Below, in pieces: positions 35,737 through 44,404 of a stretch of DNA of 64,000 nt (positions are counted from its first letter, which is position 1; every line of letters begins with the position of its first letter). The DNA comes from Bacillota bacterium (GTDB lineage Bacteria > Bacillota_A > Clostridia > Lachnospirales > Lachnospiraceae). The notes under the pieces are model-generated. The model worked only from the letters and a program-made list of their open reading frames with translations, was not told the DNA's origin and searched no databases. A program made the translations under genes and the position numbers. The stretch is from contig JAEZTQ010000100.1 in NCBI GenBank assembly GCA_023443625.1, forward strand, positions 4,856-68,855. Direction: 5' to 3'.

Positions 35737-36303
35737 ATGTATATTATTATAGGGTTGGGAAACCCAACAGATAAACATCAGGCTACAAGACATAACGTTG
35801 GATGGGATGCCATAACAAGACTGTCCGACGATTTTCGGATTCCCCTAGACTATAAGAAGCATAAGGCAATCTGTGGAAAAGGCTTTATAGAAGGAGAGAA
35901 GGTAGTACTGGCACAGCCAGTCACTTATATGAATCTAAGTGGTGAAAGTACTAGAGAATTATTAGATTTTTATAAGGTGTCTCCAGAAGAAATTATAGTA
36001 ATCTATGATGATATCAGTTTGGAGGTTGGGCAGCTTCGTATCCGTAAAAAAGGGAGCGCCGGCGGACATAATGGGATAAAGAGTATTATCAGTCATTTGG
36101 GAACAGACGAATTTCCAAGAATAAAGATTGGTGTTGGGAATAAACCAAAGGACTGGGATCTGGCAGACTATGTTCTGTCAAGATTTACTACAGATGAACA
36201 ACCTGCTATCAGAGAAGCACTAAAGGATTCCTCCGATGCCTGTAAGATGATTATAAATTCCGGTATTGAGGCGGCCATGAACCAATATAATCGAAAGAAA
36301 TGA
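35737..36303 (+). CDS. pth: Peptidyl-tRNA hydrolase
   Basis: 188 aa from ATG 35737; the family starts here (MYIIIGLGNPTDKHQATRHN), and GAAAGG lies about 9 bases upstream. ATG 35716 has no such site. Catalytic His19 in TRHN, the YMNLSGE region and YDDISLEVGQLRIRKKGSAGGHNGIKS are all present. It frees tRNA from peptidyl-tRNA that drops off ribosomes. Its stop overlaps the region before mfd, and both genes are clearly in one operon. Confidence 0.95.
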   Translation: MYIIIGLGNPTDKHQATRHNVGWDAITRLSDDFRIPLDYKKHKAICGKGFIEGEKVVLAQPVTYMNLSGESTRELLDFYKVSPEEIIVIYDDISLEVGQLRIRKKGSAGGHNGIKSIISHLGTDEFPRIKIGVGNKPKDWDLADYVLSRFTTDEQPAIREALKDSSDACKMIINSGIEAAMNQYNRKK

Positions 36304-36317
36304 TAGGAGGGTATAAG

Positions 36318-39300
36318 TTGAAAACCTTTACTACACCTCTGAAGGAGTTAAAAGAATTTAATGATATCAGAGACAATATAACACTGAAAGCTCTGCCGGT
36401 ACAAGTTACCGGCTGTATTGATTCCCAAAAATGCCATCTTATCCATGGACTGGGGGAGGGGTTTAAATATAAGATAATTGTAACCTACAATGATCTGAAG
36501 GCAAAGGAAATCTATGAAGATTACCGCTTGTATGACAAGGATGTCTATTTATATCCTGCGAAAGATATCATCTTTTATAGTGCGGACATCCATGGTAATG
36601 CAATTGTCAGAGATCGTCTTCGGATACTTAGCAGAATCCTTGAGAAGAAGGATACAACCATTATTGTTACTTTAGATGGTGGGATGGATCGATTACTCCC
36701 CCTGAATATGGTAAAGGAACGTATCATTACCATTACACAGTCCTCCATAATCAATCTGGAGGAGTTTAGTGCTGCCCTCATACGTCTGGGCTATGAGAGA
36801 CAGGCTCAGGTAGAAGCCCCAGGAGATTTTGCCATTCGTGGAGGTATTATAGATATTTTTCTTCTGACGGAAGAGACACCCTACCGGATTGAACTCTGGG
36901 GAGATGAGATAGATTCTATAAGAACCTTTGATGTTAGCAGCCAAAGATCCATCGAACAGGTGGAGCAAGTTGTTATTTACCCGGCTGCAGAAATCATTCC
37001 TGATGAGAAATCTATGCAGGCTGGCATGGGTAAAGTGGAGGAAGAAGAAAAACTATATTATAAAAAACTTAGAGATGAATTTAAGACAGAGGAAGCTGCA
37101 AGAATTCATCGTATTGTTGCAGAATTTAAAGAGAGTGTAGAGGGCTTTTTAGGTTCTATGGCACTGGAGAGCTATATTAATTATTTTTATGATGAGACAG
37201 TGAGCTTCTTTGATTATTTTAATAATGAGGATAGTATATTTTTCTTAGACGAGCCGGGGAGAGCAGCAGAAAAAGGGGAAGCTGTTGAGACAGAATTTCG
37301 TGAGGGCATGATTGGTCGTATTGAGAAGGGATATATTCTTCCGGGGCAGATGGATGTTATCTTCGGATATAAGGAAGCTATGGGTATTCTGGCTAACAAG
37401 AATACAATCTTAATCAGTACCATGGAGGTTAAGAATAATTTCTATTCTGTAAAGAATAAATATGGTTTTACAGTACAGACTGTGGCCTCTTATCATAAGA
37501 ATTTTGATGTTCTAGTAAAGGATCTTGAACGTTGGAAGAAGAATAAATACCGGGTTATCCTCTTATCTGGTTCCAGAACTCGGGCTATGCGTTTAAGTGA
37601 AGACTTGCAGGAACTGGGTCTGAATACCTTTTACAGTGACGATATGGATCGTGTACTGCAAAGCGGTGAGATAATGGTTGCTTATGGCAATTTACGAAGA
37701 GGCTTTGAGTATCCCCTGATTAAACTGGTAATAATTTCAGAAAGTGATATTTTTGGAACAGAACGTAAGAAAAAACGGAAAAAATCTACCTATGAAGGTA
37801 ATAAGATCCAGAGCTTTACGGAGCTGACTCCTGGAGATTATGTAGTCCATGAAAACCATGGTCTGGGTATCTATAAAGGTATTGAAAAAATTGAAGTTGA
37901 TAAAATCACAAAGGATTATATTAAAATAGAATACGGCGGCGGAGGTGTGTTATATATTCTTGCTACAGGCCTTGATGTGATTCAAAAATATTCTGGTTCT
38001 GAAGGCAGGAAGCCAAAGCTTAATAAACTTAACTCCATTGAATGGAAGAATACAAAAGCCAGAGTTAAGGGTGCAGTCAAAGAGGTAGCTAAAGATTTGG
38101 TGGAGCTATATGCTAGGAGACAGGAGAAGGTAGGCTTTCAATTTGGTCCCGATACAGTATGGCAGAAGGAATTTGAAGAAGCCTTTCCTTATGAGGAGAC
38201 AGAGGATCAGCTGCATGCCATTGAAGCTGCGAAGAGGGATATGGAGAGCAAGAAAGTTATGGATCGTCTTATCTGTGGTGACGTGGGTTATGGTAAGACG
38301 GAGATTGCAATCCGCGCTGCATTTAAAGCTGTTTCCGATGGCAAGCAGGTAGTGGTTCTGGTGCCTACAACAATTTTGGCACAGCAGCACTATAATACAT
38401 TGGTACAGCGTATGATGGATTTCCCTGTAAGTGTAGATGTAATGTCACGTTTTCGTAGTGCTGCCGAACAGAAGAAAACCTTAGAAAGACTTAAAAAAGG
38501 AAGTCTGGATATTGTAGTAGGTACTCACAGAGTTCTCTCTGCCGATGTGAAGTTTAAGAATTTAGGACTACTTATTGTGGATGAGGAACAACGCTTTGGT
38601 GTAACCCATAAGGAGAAAATTAAGAAATTAAAGAAGGATGTGGATGTACTTACACTTACGGCAACGCCAATTCCCAGAACCCTTCATATGAGCTTGGTGG
38701 GGATCCGGGATATGAGTGTATTGGATGAGCCCCCGGTAGATCGTCTGCCAATCCAGACCTATGTCCTGGAACACAATGATGAAATCATAAGAGAGGCAAT
38801 AAGCAGAGAGCTGGCAAGGGATGGGCAGGTATACTATGTCTATAACCGTGTAAATGGTATTGATGAAGTAGCCAATAATGTAGCAAGGCTAGTCCCTGAG
38901 GCTAATGTTGCCTTTGCCCACGGGCAGATGAATGAACGAACCTTAGAAAAAATCATGTTTGATTTTATCTCTGGTGAAATAGATGTTCTTGTCTCTACCA
39001 CAATTATTGAGACGGGTCTGGACATCTCCAATGTGAATACTATGATAATTGATGATGCGGATCGACTAGGGTTATCCCAGCTCTATCAGCTTAGAGGTCG
39101 TGTGGGACGTTCCAATCGAACTGCTTATGCATTCTTAATGTATCGTAGGGACAAGATGCTGAAAGAAGTTGCAGAGAAGAGGCTGCATGCCATTAAGGAA
39201 TTTACGGAATTAGGCTCTGGTTTTAAGATTGCTATGAGAGATTTAGAAATCCGCGGGGCAGGTAATTTGCTGGGGGAACAGCAGAGCGGGCATATGGAGG

Positions 39301-39839
39301 CTGTAGGCTATGATCTCTACTGCAAGATGCTCAATGAAGCAGTAAGAACTATGAAGGGTGATTTTACAGAAGAAGATACCTTTGAAACAACAGTGGACAT
39401 GGACATGGATGCTTACATTCCCGCCACCTATATTAAAAATGAGATTCAAAAGCTGGATATCTATAAGCGAATCGCAGAAATAGAAAACGATGAAGAAATG
39501 ATGGATATGCAAGAGGAACTTATGGACCGTTTTGGAGAGATGCCTACAGCTGTCAATAACTTGCTAAATATAGCTCTGCTCAAGGCTATTTGTCACAGTG
39601 TCTATATTGTAGGTTTAGTTCATAAGGCAAAGGAAGTTAAGCTGATGATGTATCCGAAAGCTAAGCTTAAGGTGGAGAAAATACCTGAGCTATTAACGAA
39701 ATATAATAATAATCTAAAGCTAATTCCCCAAGCCAGTCCGTATTTTATCTATAAGATACCCGTAAAGGGTAAGACAGATAATCTATCTGTCTTTGATGAA
39801 CTTAGATGTTTATTAGAAGATTTTAAATTATTACTTTGA
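36318..39839 (+). CDS. mfd: Transcription-repair coupling factor
   Basis: 1173 aa from TTG 36318, chosen because AGGAGG (36305-36310) lies 7 bases before it; the ATG at 36300 would overlap the pth stop and the ribosome site. The domains run in order: UvrB-like damage-recognition region, RNA-polymerase-interaction domain (GDYVVHENHGLGIYKG), RecG-like helicase motifs (CGDVGYGKTEIAIRA, DEEQRFGV, TATPIPRTL), translocation motif and C-terminal D7. It removes stalled RNA polymerase and recruits UvrA. The length is normal for the family. Confidence 0.96.
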   Translation: MKTFTTPLKELKEFNDIRDNITLKALPVQVTGCIDSQKCHLIHGLGEGFKYKIIVTYNDLKAKEIYEDYRLYDKDVYLYPAKDIIFYSADIHGNAIVRDRLRILSRILEKKDTTIIVTLDGGMDRLLPLNMVKERIITITQSSIINLEEFSAALIRLGYERQAQVEAPGDFAIRGGIIDIFLLTEETPYRIELWGDEIDSIRTFDVSSQRSIEQVEQVVIYPAAEIIPDEKSMQAGMGKVEEEEKLYYKKLRDEFKTEEAARIHRIVAEFKESVEGFLGSMALESYINYFYDETVSFFDYFNNEDSIFFLDEPGRAAEKGEAVETEFREGMIGRIEKGYILPGQMDVIFGYKEAMGILANKNTILISTMEVKNNFYSVKNKYGFTVQTVASYHKNFDVLVKDLERWKKNKYRVILLSGSRTRAMRLSEDLQELGLNTFYSDDMDRVLQSGEIMVAYGNLRRGFEYPLIKLVIISESDIFGTERKKKRKKSTYEGNKIQSFTELTPGDYVVHENHGLGIYKGIEKIEVDKITKDYIKIEYGGGGVLYILATGLDVIQKYSGSEGRKPKLNKLNSIEWKNTKARVKGAVKEVAKDLVELYARRQEKVGFQFGPDTVWQKEFEEAFPYEETEDQLHAIEAAKRDMESKKVMDRLICGDVGYGKTEIAIRAAFKAVSDGKQVVVLVPTTILAQQHYNTLVQRMMDFPVSVDVMSRFRSAAEQKKTLERLKKGSLDIVVGTHRVLSADVKFKNLGLLIVDEEQRFGVTHKEKIKKLKKDVDVLTLTATPIPRTLHMSLVGIRDMSVLDEPPVDRLPIQTYVLEHNDEIIREAISRELARDGQVYYVYNRVNGIDEVANNVARLVPEANVAFAHGQMNERTLEKIMFDFISGEIDVLVSTTIIETGLDISNVNTMIIDDADRLGLSQLYQLRGRVGRSNRTAYAFLMYRRDKMLKEVAEKRLHAIKEFTELGSGFKIAMRDLEIRGAGNLLGEQQSGHMEAVGYDLYCKMLNEAVRTMKGDFTEEDTFETTVDMDMDAYIPATYIKNEIQKLDIYKRIAEIENDEEMMDMQEELMDRFGEMPTAVNNLLNIALLKAICHSVYIVGLVHKAKEVKLMMYPKAKLKVEKIPELLTKYNNNLKLIPQASPYFIYKIPVKGKTDNLSVFDELRCLLEDFKLLL

Positions 39840-39877
39840 GGGTGATAGAATAAGAAAGGAAACAGGAGATGAGAATA

Positions 39878-41278
39878 ATGATAGGAAGACTTAAGATTAT
39901 TCCGGTACTATTGATACTACTATTTCTTGCGGCCTGCAAATCAGGGGACAAGGGTTTAGAATTAACAAATCATATAGGCAAATCCCTGTCTACCTTTGAA
40001 AGAAGAGCTGGGATAAATCTTACGAAGCAGAGCAACGGTGTTTATTTAAAAGATGGGGTAGTACAGGTTATAGCCCCGGATAAAAAGGTTACATCTATTA
40101 CCTTATTACAGGATGCAGATAAGTATACGATTTATGGTATAGGAATTGGCATGGTAAAGACAGAAGCGACTAAGCTTTTGGAAGAAGCCTTTGGAAAAGA
40201 AGTCACTAAGACCACGAATACAGGCAAGAATTTAGAAAATTACTCCTATATTAAGGATGAAAGGCAATTATTTATCTCTTATGATATTAATAAGGAGACA
40301 GTGGTTGGGCTATCCTGTAACAAGCTTGCACCGAAAGAGCAGGAGGAAGCCGCAGCTACTACGGCACCAGCTAGCACAGGTAAGTTAATGCTAATGGTAG
40401 GAGATACCGAGGTTTATTATAATGAAGTTATGGTTTACCTAAAGTCAGCCAAGAATATTTACGAGGCTGATTATAGTAATAAGATATGGAATGCGGATAT
40501 ATTAGGTGATGGTAAGACCTTTGGAAAGATGATTAAGGAGGAAGTAATTAACCAGATTACCGAGCTTAAGATTATCGGTTTGGAAGCAGCCAAGGATGAA
40601 ATAGCTTTGTCAGAGGAAGAGATGGCGGAGGCCAAATCCTATGCCAGGGAACACTATAAGGGTCTTACAGAGGAGGAGAAGCACCGTTATTTAATAACAG
40701 AAGAGTTGCTGCAACAGATTTACGAGGATAACCTTCTGGCCAACAAGGTTTTTGAACATAAGACAATAGATGTGGATACGAATGTTTCTGATGTAGAGGT
40801 TAGACAGATTACGGTGCAGGATATCTATATTCAGAATTATAATTTAGATTCTGAAGGTAAGAAGGTATCTTTATCTAAGGAGGATAAAGAGGCTGCTTAT
40901 AAGAAGGTGACAACTCTCTTAGAAAAGGCAAGAGAGACGGAGGATTTTAGGGCTCTTGCGGAGGCAAATTCTGATGGAGATACCATAGAATATACCTTTG
41001 GTAAGGATGAGGGACCTAAGGATTACGGTGATGTTTTTGAAGAGAAAGCGATGGCACTGGTAACAGGGCAGATTAGTGATATCATCACTACGGATAATGG
41101 CTGGCATATACTTTATTGTGTAACGGACTTTAATAGGGATGCAGTAATAAGAGTGAAGGAAAATATTATTGATGATCGCCGTAATGAGATGTTCTCAAAG
41201 TTATATCAGGCATGGTATGTAAATTATGATATTATCGTAGATAATGAGGCTTGGAATGTAATTGATCTTACGGAGTAG
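39878..41278 (+). CDS. PrsA/SurA-like peptidyl-prolyl isomerase lipoprotein
   Basis: 466 aa from ATG 39878; CAGGAG lies 9 bases upstream, whereas ATG 39869 is inside that site. The lipobox is LFLAAC. Residues ~25-150 form an N-terminal domain unlike classical PrsA (LSTFERRAGINLTKQ). A helical SurA-like region (~170-280) and a parvulin domain follow (DFRALAEANSDGDTIEYTFG...NGWHILYCV). The protein probably folds exported proteins on the outer membrane face. It follows mfd by 38 bases; in Bacillus spoVT occupies this place. Confidence 0.85.
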   Translation: MIGRLKIIPVLLILLFLAACKSGDKGLELTNHIGKSLSTFERRAGINLTKQSNGVYLKDGVVQVIAPDKKVTSITLLQDADKYTIYGIGIGMVKTEATKLLEEAFGKEVTKTTNTGKNLENYSYIKDERQLFISYDINKETVVGLSCNKLAPKEQEEAAATTAPASTGKLMLMVGDTEVYYNEVMVYLKSAKNIYEADYSNKIWNADILGDGKTFGKMIKEEVINQITELKIIGLEAAKDEIALSEEEMAEAKSYAREHYKGLTEEEKHRYLITEELLQQIYEDNLLANKVFEHKTIDVDTNVSDVEVRQITVQDIYIQNYNLDSEGKKVSLSKEDKEAAYKKVTTLLEKARETEDFRALAEANSDGDTIEYTFGKDEGPKDYGDVFEEKAMALVTGQISDIITTDNGWHILYCVTDFNRDAVIRVKENIIDDRRNEMFSKLYQAWYVNYDIIVDNEAWNVIDLTE

Positions 41279-41833
41279 CTAATGAAACTTATCTTGATTT
41301 AGCTTTCTGCTAAGAAATTCAAGGATAAGAAGAAGTATCTGTGAGGTCAGTATACCAAATGCTATACCACCTAGGATATCCGTTGGATAGTGTAAAAATA
41401 AATGCAGTCTGGAATAGGCAATGAGAGAAGCAATGATATAAGCCCAGCTTCCAAGTTTTTTATTGAAGTGGAAGATGATTGTTGCACAAGCAAAGCCTAT
41501 CATAGTATGTCCAGAGGGAAATGAGAAAGAATGGGGTGGAGGAATTACCAATGGGATTTGTGTAAACTTATGACAGGGACGAATTCTTCCGATCCATGGT
41601 TTTAATATATCATCACCCATAATTCTAGACAGAAACAGAGTGCAGATAATAGAAATACCACATTTTTTATACTTTCTAGTAATTAGAAAAAGAAAGGCAA
41701 TTACAATCCATATAAGTCCTGCATTACCGAGAGAGGTGATAGACACCATAATTCGGTCAAGTGCAGGGCTTTTTAGATGTGTTTGTATATAGAAAAGGAT
41801 AGCCTCATCAATTCCTTGTATTTTATTTGGCAT
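41279..41833 (-). CDS. PAP2-family membrane phosphatase
   Basis: 184 aa with about five hydrophobic segments. All three phosphatase motifs are present: KPWIGRIRP, PSGHT and SRLHLFLHYPTD. Such enzymes dephosphorylate lipid phosphates, for instance undecaprenyl pyrophosphate in wall recycling; the exact substrate is open. The gene is convergent with the PrsA-like gene and the two stop codons are adjacent, leaving no room for a separate terminator between them. Confidence 0.88.
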   Translation of the reverse strand: MPNKIQGIDEAILFYIQTHLKSPALDRIMVSITSLGNAGLIWIVIAFLFLITRKYKKCGISIICTLFLSRIMGDDILKPWIGRIRPCHKFTQIPLVIPPPHSFSFPSGHTMIGFACATIIFHFNKKLGSWAYIIASLIAYSRLHLFLHYPTDILGGIAFGILTSQILLLILEFLSRKLNQDKFH

Positions 41834-42005
41834 ATAAGATTTCTCTTGTTTTTTTACAATATATCGTAATATTAAAAATATATGCAGGTAATCTTTATAT
41901 AAAAAGATATGAACTTTTGCTTTAACTTATAGAAATTGGAAAACATTTGGTTTATAATGCTGCTATAAATAAAGATTGATCAGTAAAGAGAGAGAGGGAT
42001 ATTTC

Positions 42006-42572
42006 ATGTGCGGCAGGTATAATTTTACCGTTGAACAAAGTGATGAAGTACGGGAGATATTAGAAAAGCTCAATGCCAAATATCAAGGCAAGGAGGTAAG
42101 AAAAGGAGAAGTATATCCCACCAATCTTGCCCCGGCACTAATTGATGAGAATAATGATGTTACTGTAGCGCCGAGTATATGGGGATTTCCCAAGTTTGAT
42201 GGTAAAGGTGTTATAATCAATGCCAGAGCAGAGACTGCCTTTGAGAAGAAAACCTTCAGAGATAGTCTGCTGAACCGACGCTGTATTATTCCTTCCACAG
42301 GCTTCTATGAATGGGATAGTGAAAAGAGAAAGCATCTATTTCACCTTGCAGGAGAGGGTGCCCTTTATATGGCGGGCTTATATTCTTTCTATAAGGATGA
42401 GATGCGCTTTGTTATACTGACAACAGATGCCAATGAATCCATGAAGGAGGTTCATCATCGTATGCCTCTTGTCATTCCTAAGAATGAAATTGATACCTGG
42501 ATTAGGGATTACAGTGCCACCAATGATTTATTAAAAAGAGTGCCGCCAGAGCTTGTTAGAGAGGTAGTGTGA
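42006..42572 (+). CDS. SRAP-family abasic-site-binding protein (YedK/HMCES type)
   Basis: 188 aa from ATG 42006; Cys2 must be exposed after Met removal, which fixes the start (MCGRYNFT). Other active residues are visible: NARAET, STGFYEW and HHRMPLVI. The family forms a covalent link to abasic sites in single-stranded DNA and so shields them. The last codons and stop (GTA GTG TGA) lie inside the first copy of the 94-bp repeat described below, so that insertion may have set the C-terminus. Confidence 0.92.
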   Translation: MCGRYNFTVEQSDEVREILEKLNAKYQGKEVRKGEVYPTNLAPALIDENNDVTVAPSIWGFPKFDGKGVIINARAETAFEKKTFRDSLLNRRCIIPSTGFYEWDSEKRKHLFHLAGEGALYMAGLYSFYKDEMRFVILTTDANESMKEVHHRMPLVIPKNEIDTWIRDYSATNDLLKRVPPELVREVV

Positions 42573-42658
42573 ATTATTGAAAAACATAATTCACACCTAG
42601 AAGTTTGTGCCTGCGTAATCCTCGGCACAAACTAACTCAAAGGCAAGGCATGTACTGG
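42565..42658 (+). repeat. Double-hairpin repeat, copy 1
   Basis: The unit begins TAGTGTGAA, forms stem GTGTGAATTAT / ATAATTCACAC, then stem GTTTGTGCC / GGCACAAAC around TGCGTAATCCTC, and ends AAGGCATGTACTGG. The TGA of the SRAP gene is part of it. A ~140-base unrelated stretch separates it from copy 2. Confidence 0.85.
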
Positions 42659-42729
42659 TAGTGTAGAAGGTCAATAATTTACCCTAAGTAAATTATATGT
42701 AGAAAAGAAGATTACATGGACTTAATTAT

Positions 42730-42757
42730 TTGACAAATGATATTGTTTACATATAAT
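42730..42757 (+). promoter_or_regulatory. Promoter between repeat copies, upstream of coaB
   Basis: TTGACA (42730-42735), 16-bp spacer, TATAAT (42752-42757). A transcript from here would carry repeat copies 2 and 3 as a leader of about 225 bases before coaB. Confidence 0.6.
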
Positions 42758-42801
42758 GGACAATATATAGCTTATATGTAAATAATACAATTACAGGGAA
42801 T

Positions 42802-42895
42802 TAGTGTGAATTATTAAAAAGCATAATTCACACCTAGAAGTTTGTGCCTGCGTAATCCTCGGCACAAACTAACTCAAAGAGAAGGAATGTACTGT
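42802..42895 (+). repeat. Double-hairpin repeat, copy 2
   Basis: 94 bases, almost identical to copy 1 in both stems (GTGTGAATTAT / ATAATTCACAC; GTTTGTGCC / GGCACAAAC) and in the tail GGAATGTACTG. It is directly followed by copy 3. Confidence 0.88.
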
Positions 42896-42990
42896 TAGTG
42901 TGAAAATAAAAGCAATTTTCACACTTAGAAGTTTGTGCCTGCGTAATCCTTGGCACAAACTAGCTCAAAGGGAAGGAATGTACTGTTAGT
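42896..42990 (+). repeat. Double-hairpin repeat, copy 3
   Basis: The same unit, but stem 1 is GTGTGAAAAT / ATTTTCACAC: both arms changed together so pairing is kept. Stem 2 is unchanged and its loop differs at one base. The next bases TAGTATGAATT look like the start of a fourth copy and contain the coaB start codon. Confidence 0.88.
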
Positions 42991-43758
42991 ATGAATTTAA
43001 TTATAACAGCTGGTGGGACAAGGGAAAGAATAGATGCTGTCAGAGCTATTACTAATGATGCCACGGGACGGTTGGGCAGCCTTATTGGGGAGGAATTTTC
43101 TCAAAGGCTTGTTAACCAGGAACATAATATTTATTATCTGTGCGGGATGGGTGCAGTAACTCCTAATATTAATAATGTAGGACTTCATATTATATATATC
43201 GAAGGAACAGATCAGCTTTTAAGTGAAATGAAGAGACTTCTAACTTCTTTAAAGATTGATGCCGTTATTCATTCTATGGCGGTAAGTGATTATAAAGTAA
43301 GTAATGTGACTACACTGGAAGAGGTCACCCAGACTTTTTATCAAGAGGGGCATAAACTTTTGAATAAAGGAAACTATGAAGATTGGCAGAAGGCAATTCT
43401 TAAAGCAGTGCAGGGGAAGCCCTTGATAGGGCAGCAAAAGATTAGCTCTGATTTGGATCACCCTCTCTTAATGCTTGAAAAAACACCCAAAATAATAGGA
43501 ATGATTAAAGAGGCTAGCCCACAGACAACCCTAGTGGGTTTTAAACTCCTTAGCGGGGTGAGTAAGGAGAATTTAATTGATACCGCCTATAACCTTCTTC
43601 TAAAAAATAAATGTGATTATGTATTAGCAAATGATACCCATCTAATAAGGGAGGATAAGCATGTGGGTTATCTTATTGATAAAGAGAAAAACTATAAAAC
43701 CTTTACAAATAAGAAGGAGATTGCAAAAGGAATTGCTGACTGTTTGCTTATAAAATAA
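42991..43758 (+). CDS. coaB: Phosphopantothenate--cysteine ligase, stand-alone CoaB
   Basis: 255 aa. The start MNLIITAGGTRERIDAVRAITND is the CoaB nucleotide-binding loop, GRLGSLIGEEF follows, and DYVLANDTHLIREDKH is the conserved end. It joins cysteine to 4'-phosphopantothenate in coenzyme A synthesis. Most bacteria have a fused CoaBC; here CoaB and CoaC are separate genes with CoaB first, as in some Clostridia, streptococci and enterococci. GGAAGG lies about 13 bases before the ATG, longer than usual, because the repeat tail supplies both the site and the start. Confidence 0.85.
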   Translation: MNLIITAGGTRERIDAVRAITNDATGRLGSLIGEEFSQRLVNQEHNIYYLCGMGAVTPNINNVGLHIIYIEGTDQLLSEMKRLLTSLKIDAVIHSMAVSDYKVSNVTTLEEVTQTFYQEGHKLLNKGNYEDWQKAILKAVQGKPLIGQQKISSDLDHPLLMLEKTPKIIGMIKEASPQTTLVGFKLLSGVSKENLIDTAYNLLLKNKCDYVLANDTHLIREDKHVGYLIDKEKNYKTFTNKKEIAKGIADCLLIK

Positions 43759-43849
43759 GAGAAACTGGATGTAGTAAAGTATTTATCAAGTGATAATTTG
43801 TTTTGAAACTAATGAGTTTTAGGAAAATAATATGATAGGGAGACCAACT

Positions 43850-44404
43850 ATGAAAAATATACTTCTTGGAGTAACCGGCAGTATTGCAGCCTATAAGGCT
43901 GCTGAACTTGCCCATTTATTGTATAAAGAGGGTCATGAGGTGGAGGTAATCATGACAGAAAGTGCGACTAAATTCATTACCCCTTTAACCTTTCGCTCCT
44001 TGACTAAAAACAATGTTTATACTGAAATGTTTAGGGATGATTTCCCCAAGGAGATAAAACATATCTCCCTAGCCCAGAAAGCAGATGTGGTTCTCATTGC
44101 CCCGGCCTCCGCTAATATCATAGGTAAAATTGCAGCCGGTATTGGAGATGACATGTTGTCAACTACATTATTAGCCGTCAGGAACAAACCGGTACTCATC
44201 GCTCCGGCTATGAATACCAATATGTGGGACAATCCCATTGTTCAGGATAACATTGAAAAACTAAAAAGGTATGGATATCTTTTTATTGATCCAAAGGAGA
44301 GCCTACTAGCCTGTGGAGACCTTGGAAAGGGAGCAATGGCTGATGTGAAAGATATTGTGAAAGCTGTAAAGACCGTGATGGAGAAGAAAGATGAAGAAAA
44401 TTGA
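43850..44404 (+). CDS. coaC: Phosphopantothenoylcysteine decarboxylase, stand-alone CoaC
   Basis: 184 aa from ATG 43850 behind GGGAG; the upstream ATG 43832 lacks a ribosome site. The flavoprotein motifs are clear: GVTGSIAAYKAAEL at the N-terminus, PASANIIGKIAAGIGDDML, and PAMNTNMW, the loop that closes over the substrate. It uses FMN to decarboxylate phosphopantothenoylcysteine, the step after CoaB. It overlaps the next gene by 14 bases. Confidence 0.92.
   Translation: MKNILLGVTGSIAAYKAAELAHLLYKEGHEVEVIMTESATKFITPLTFRSLTKNNVYTEMFRDDFPKEIKHISLAQKADVVLIAPASANIIGKIAAGIGDDMLSTTLLAVRNKPVLIAPAMNTNMWDNPIVQDNIEKLKRYGYLFIDPKESLLACGDLGKGAMADVKDIVKAVKTVMEKKDEEN

Noticed and set aside
36300..36302. ATG start for mfd
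   Set aside because: It overlaps the pth stop and precedes the AGGAGG; TTG 36318 fits both ribosome site and family start.
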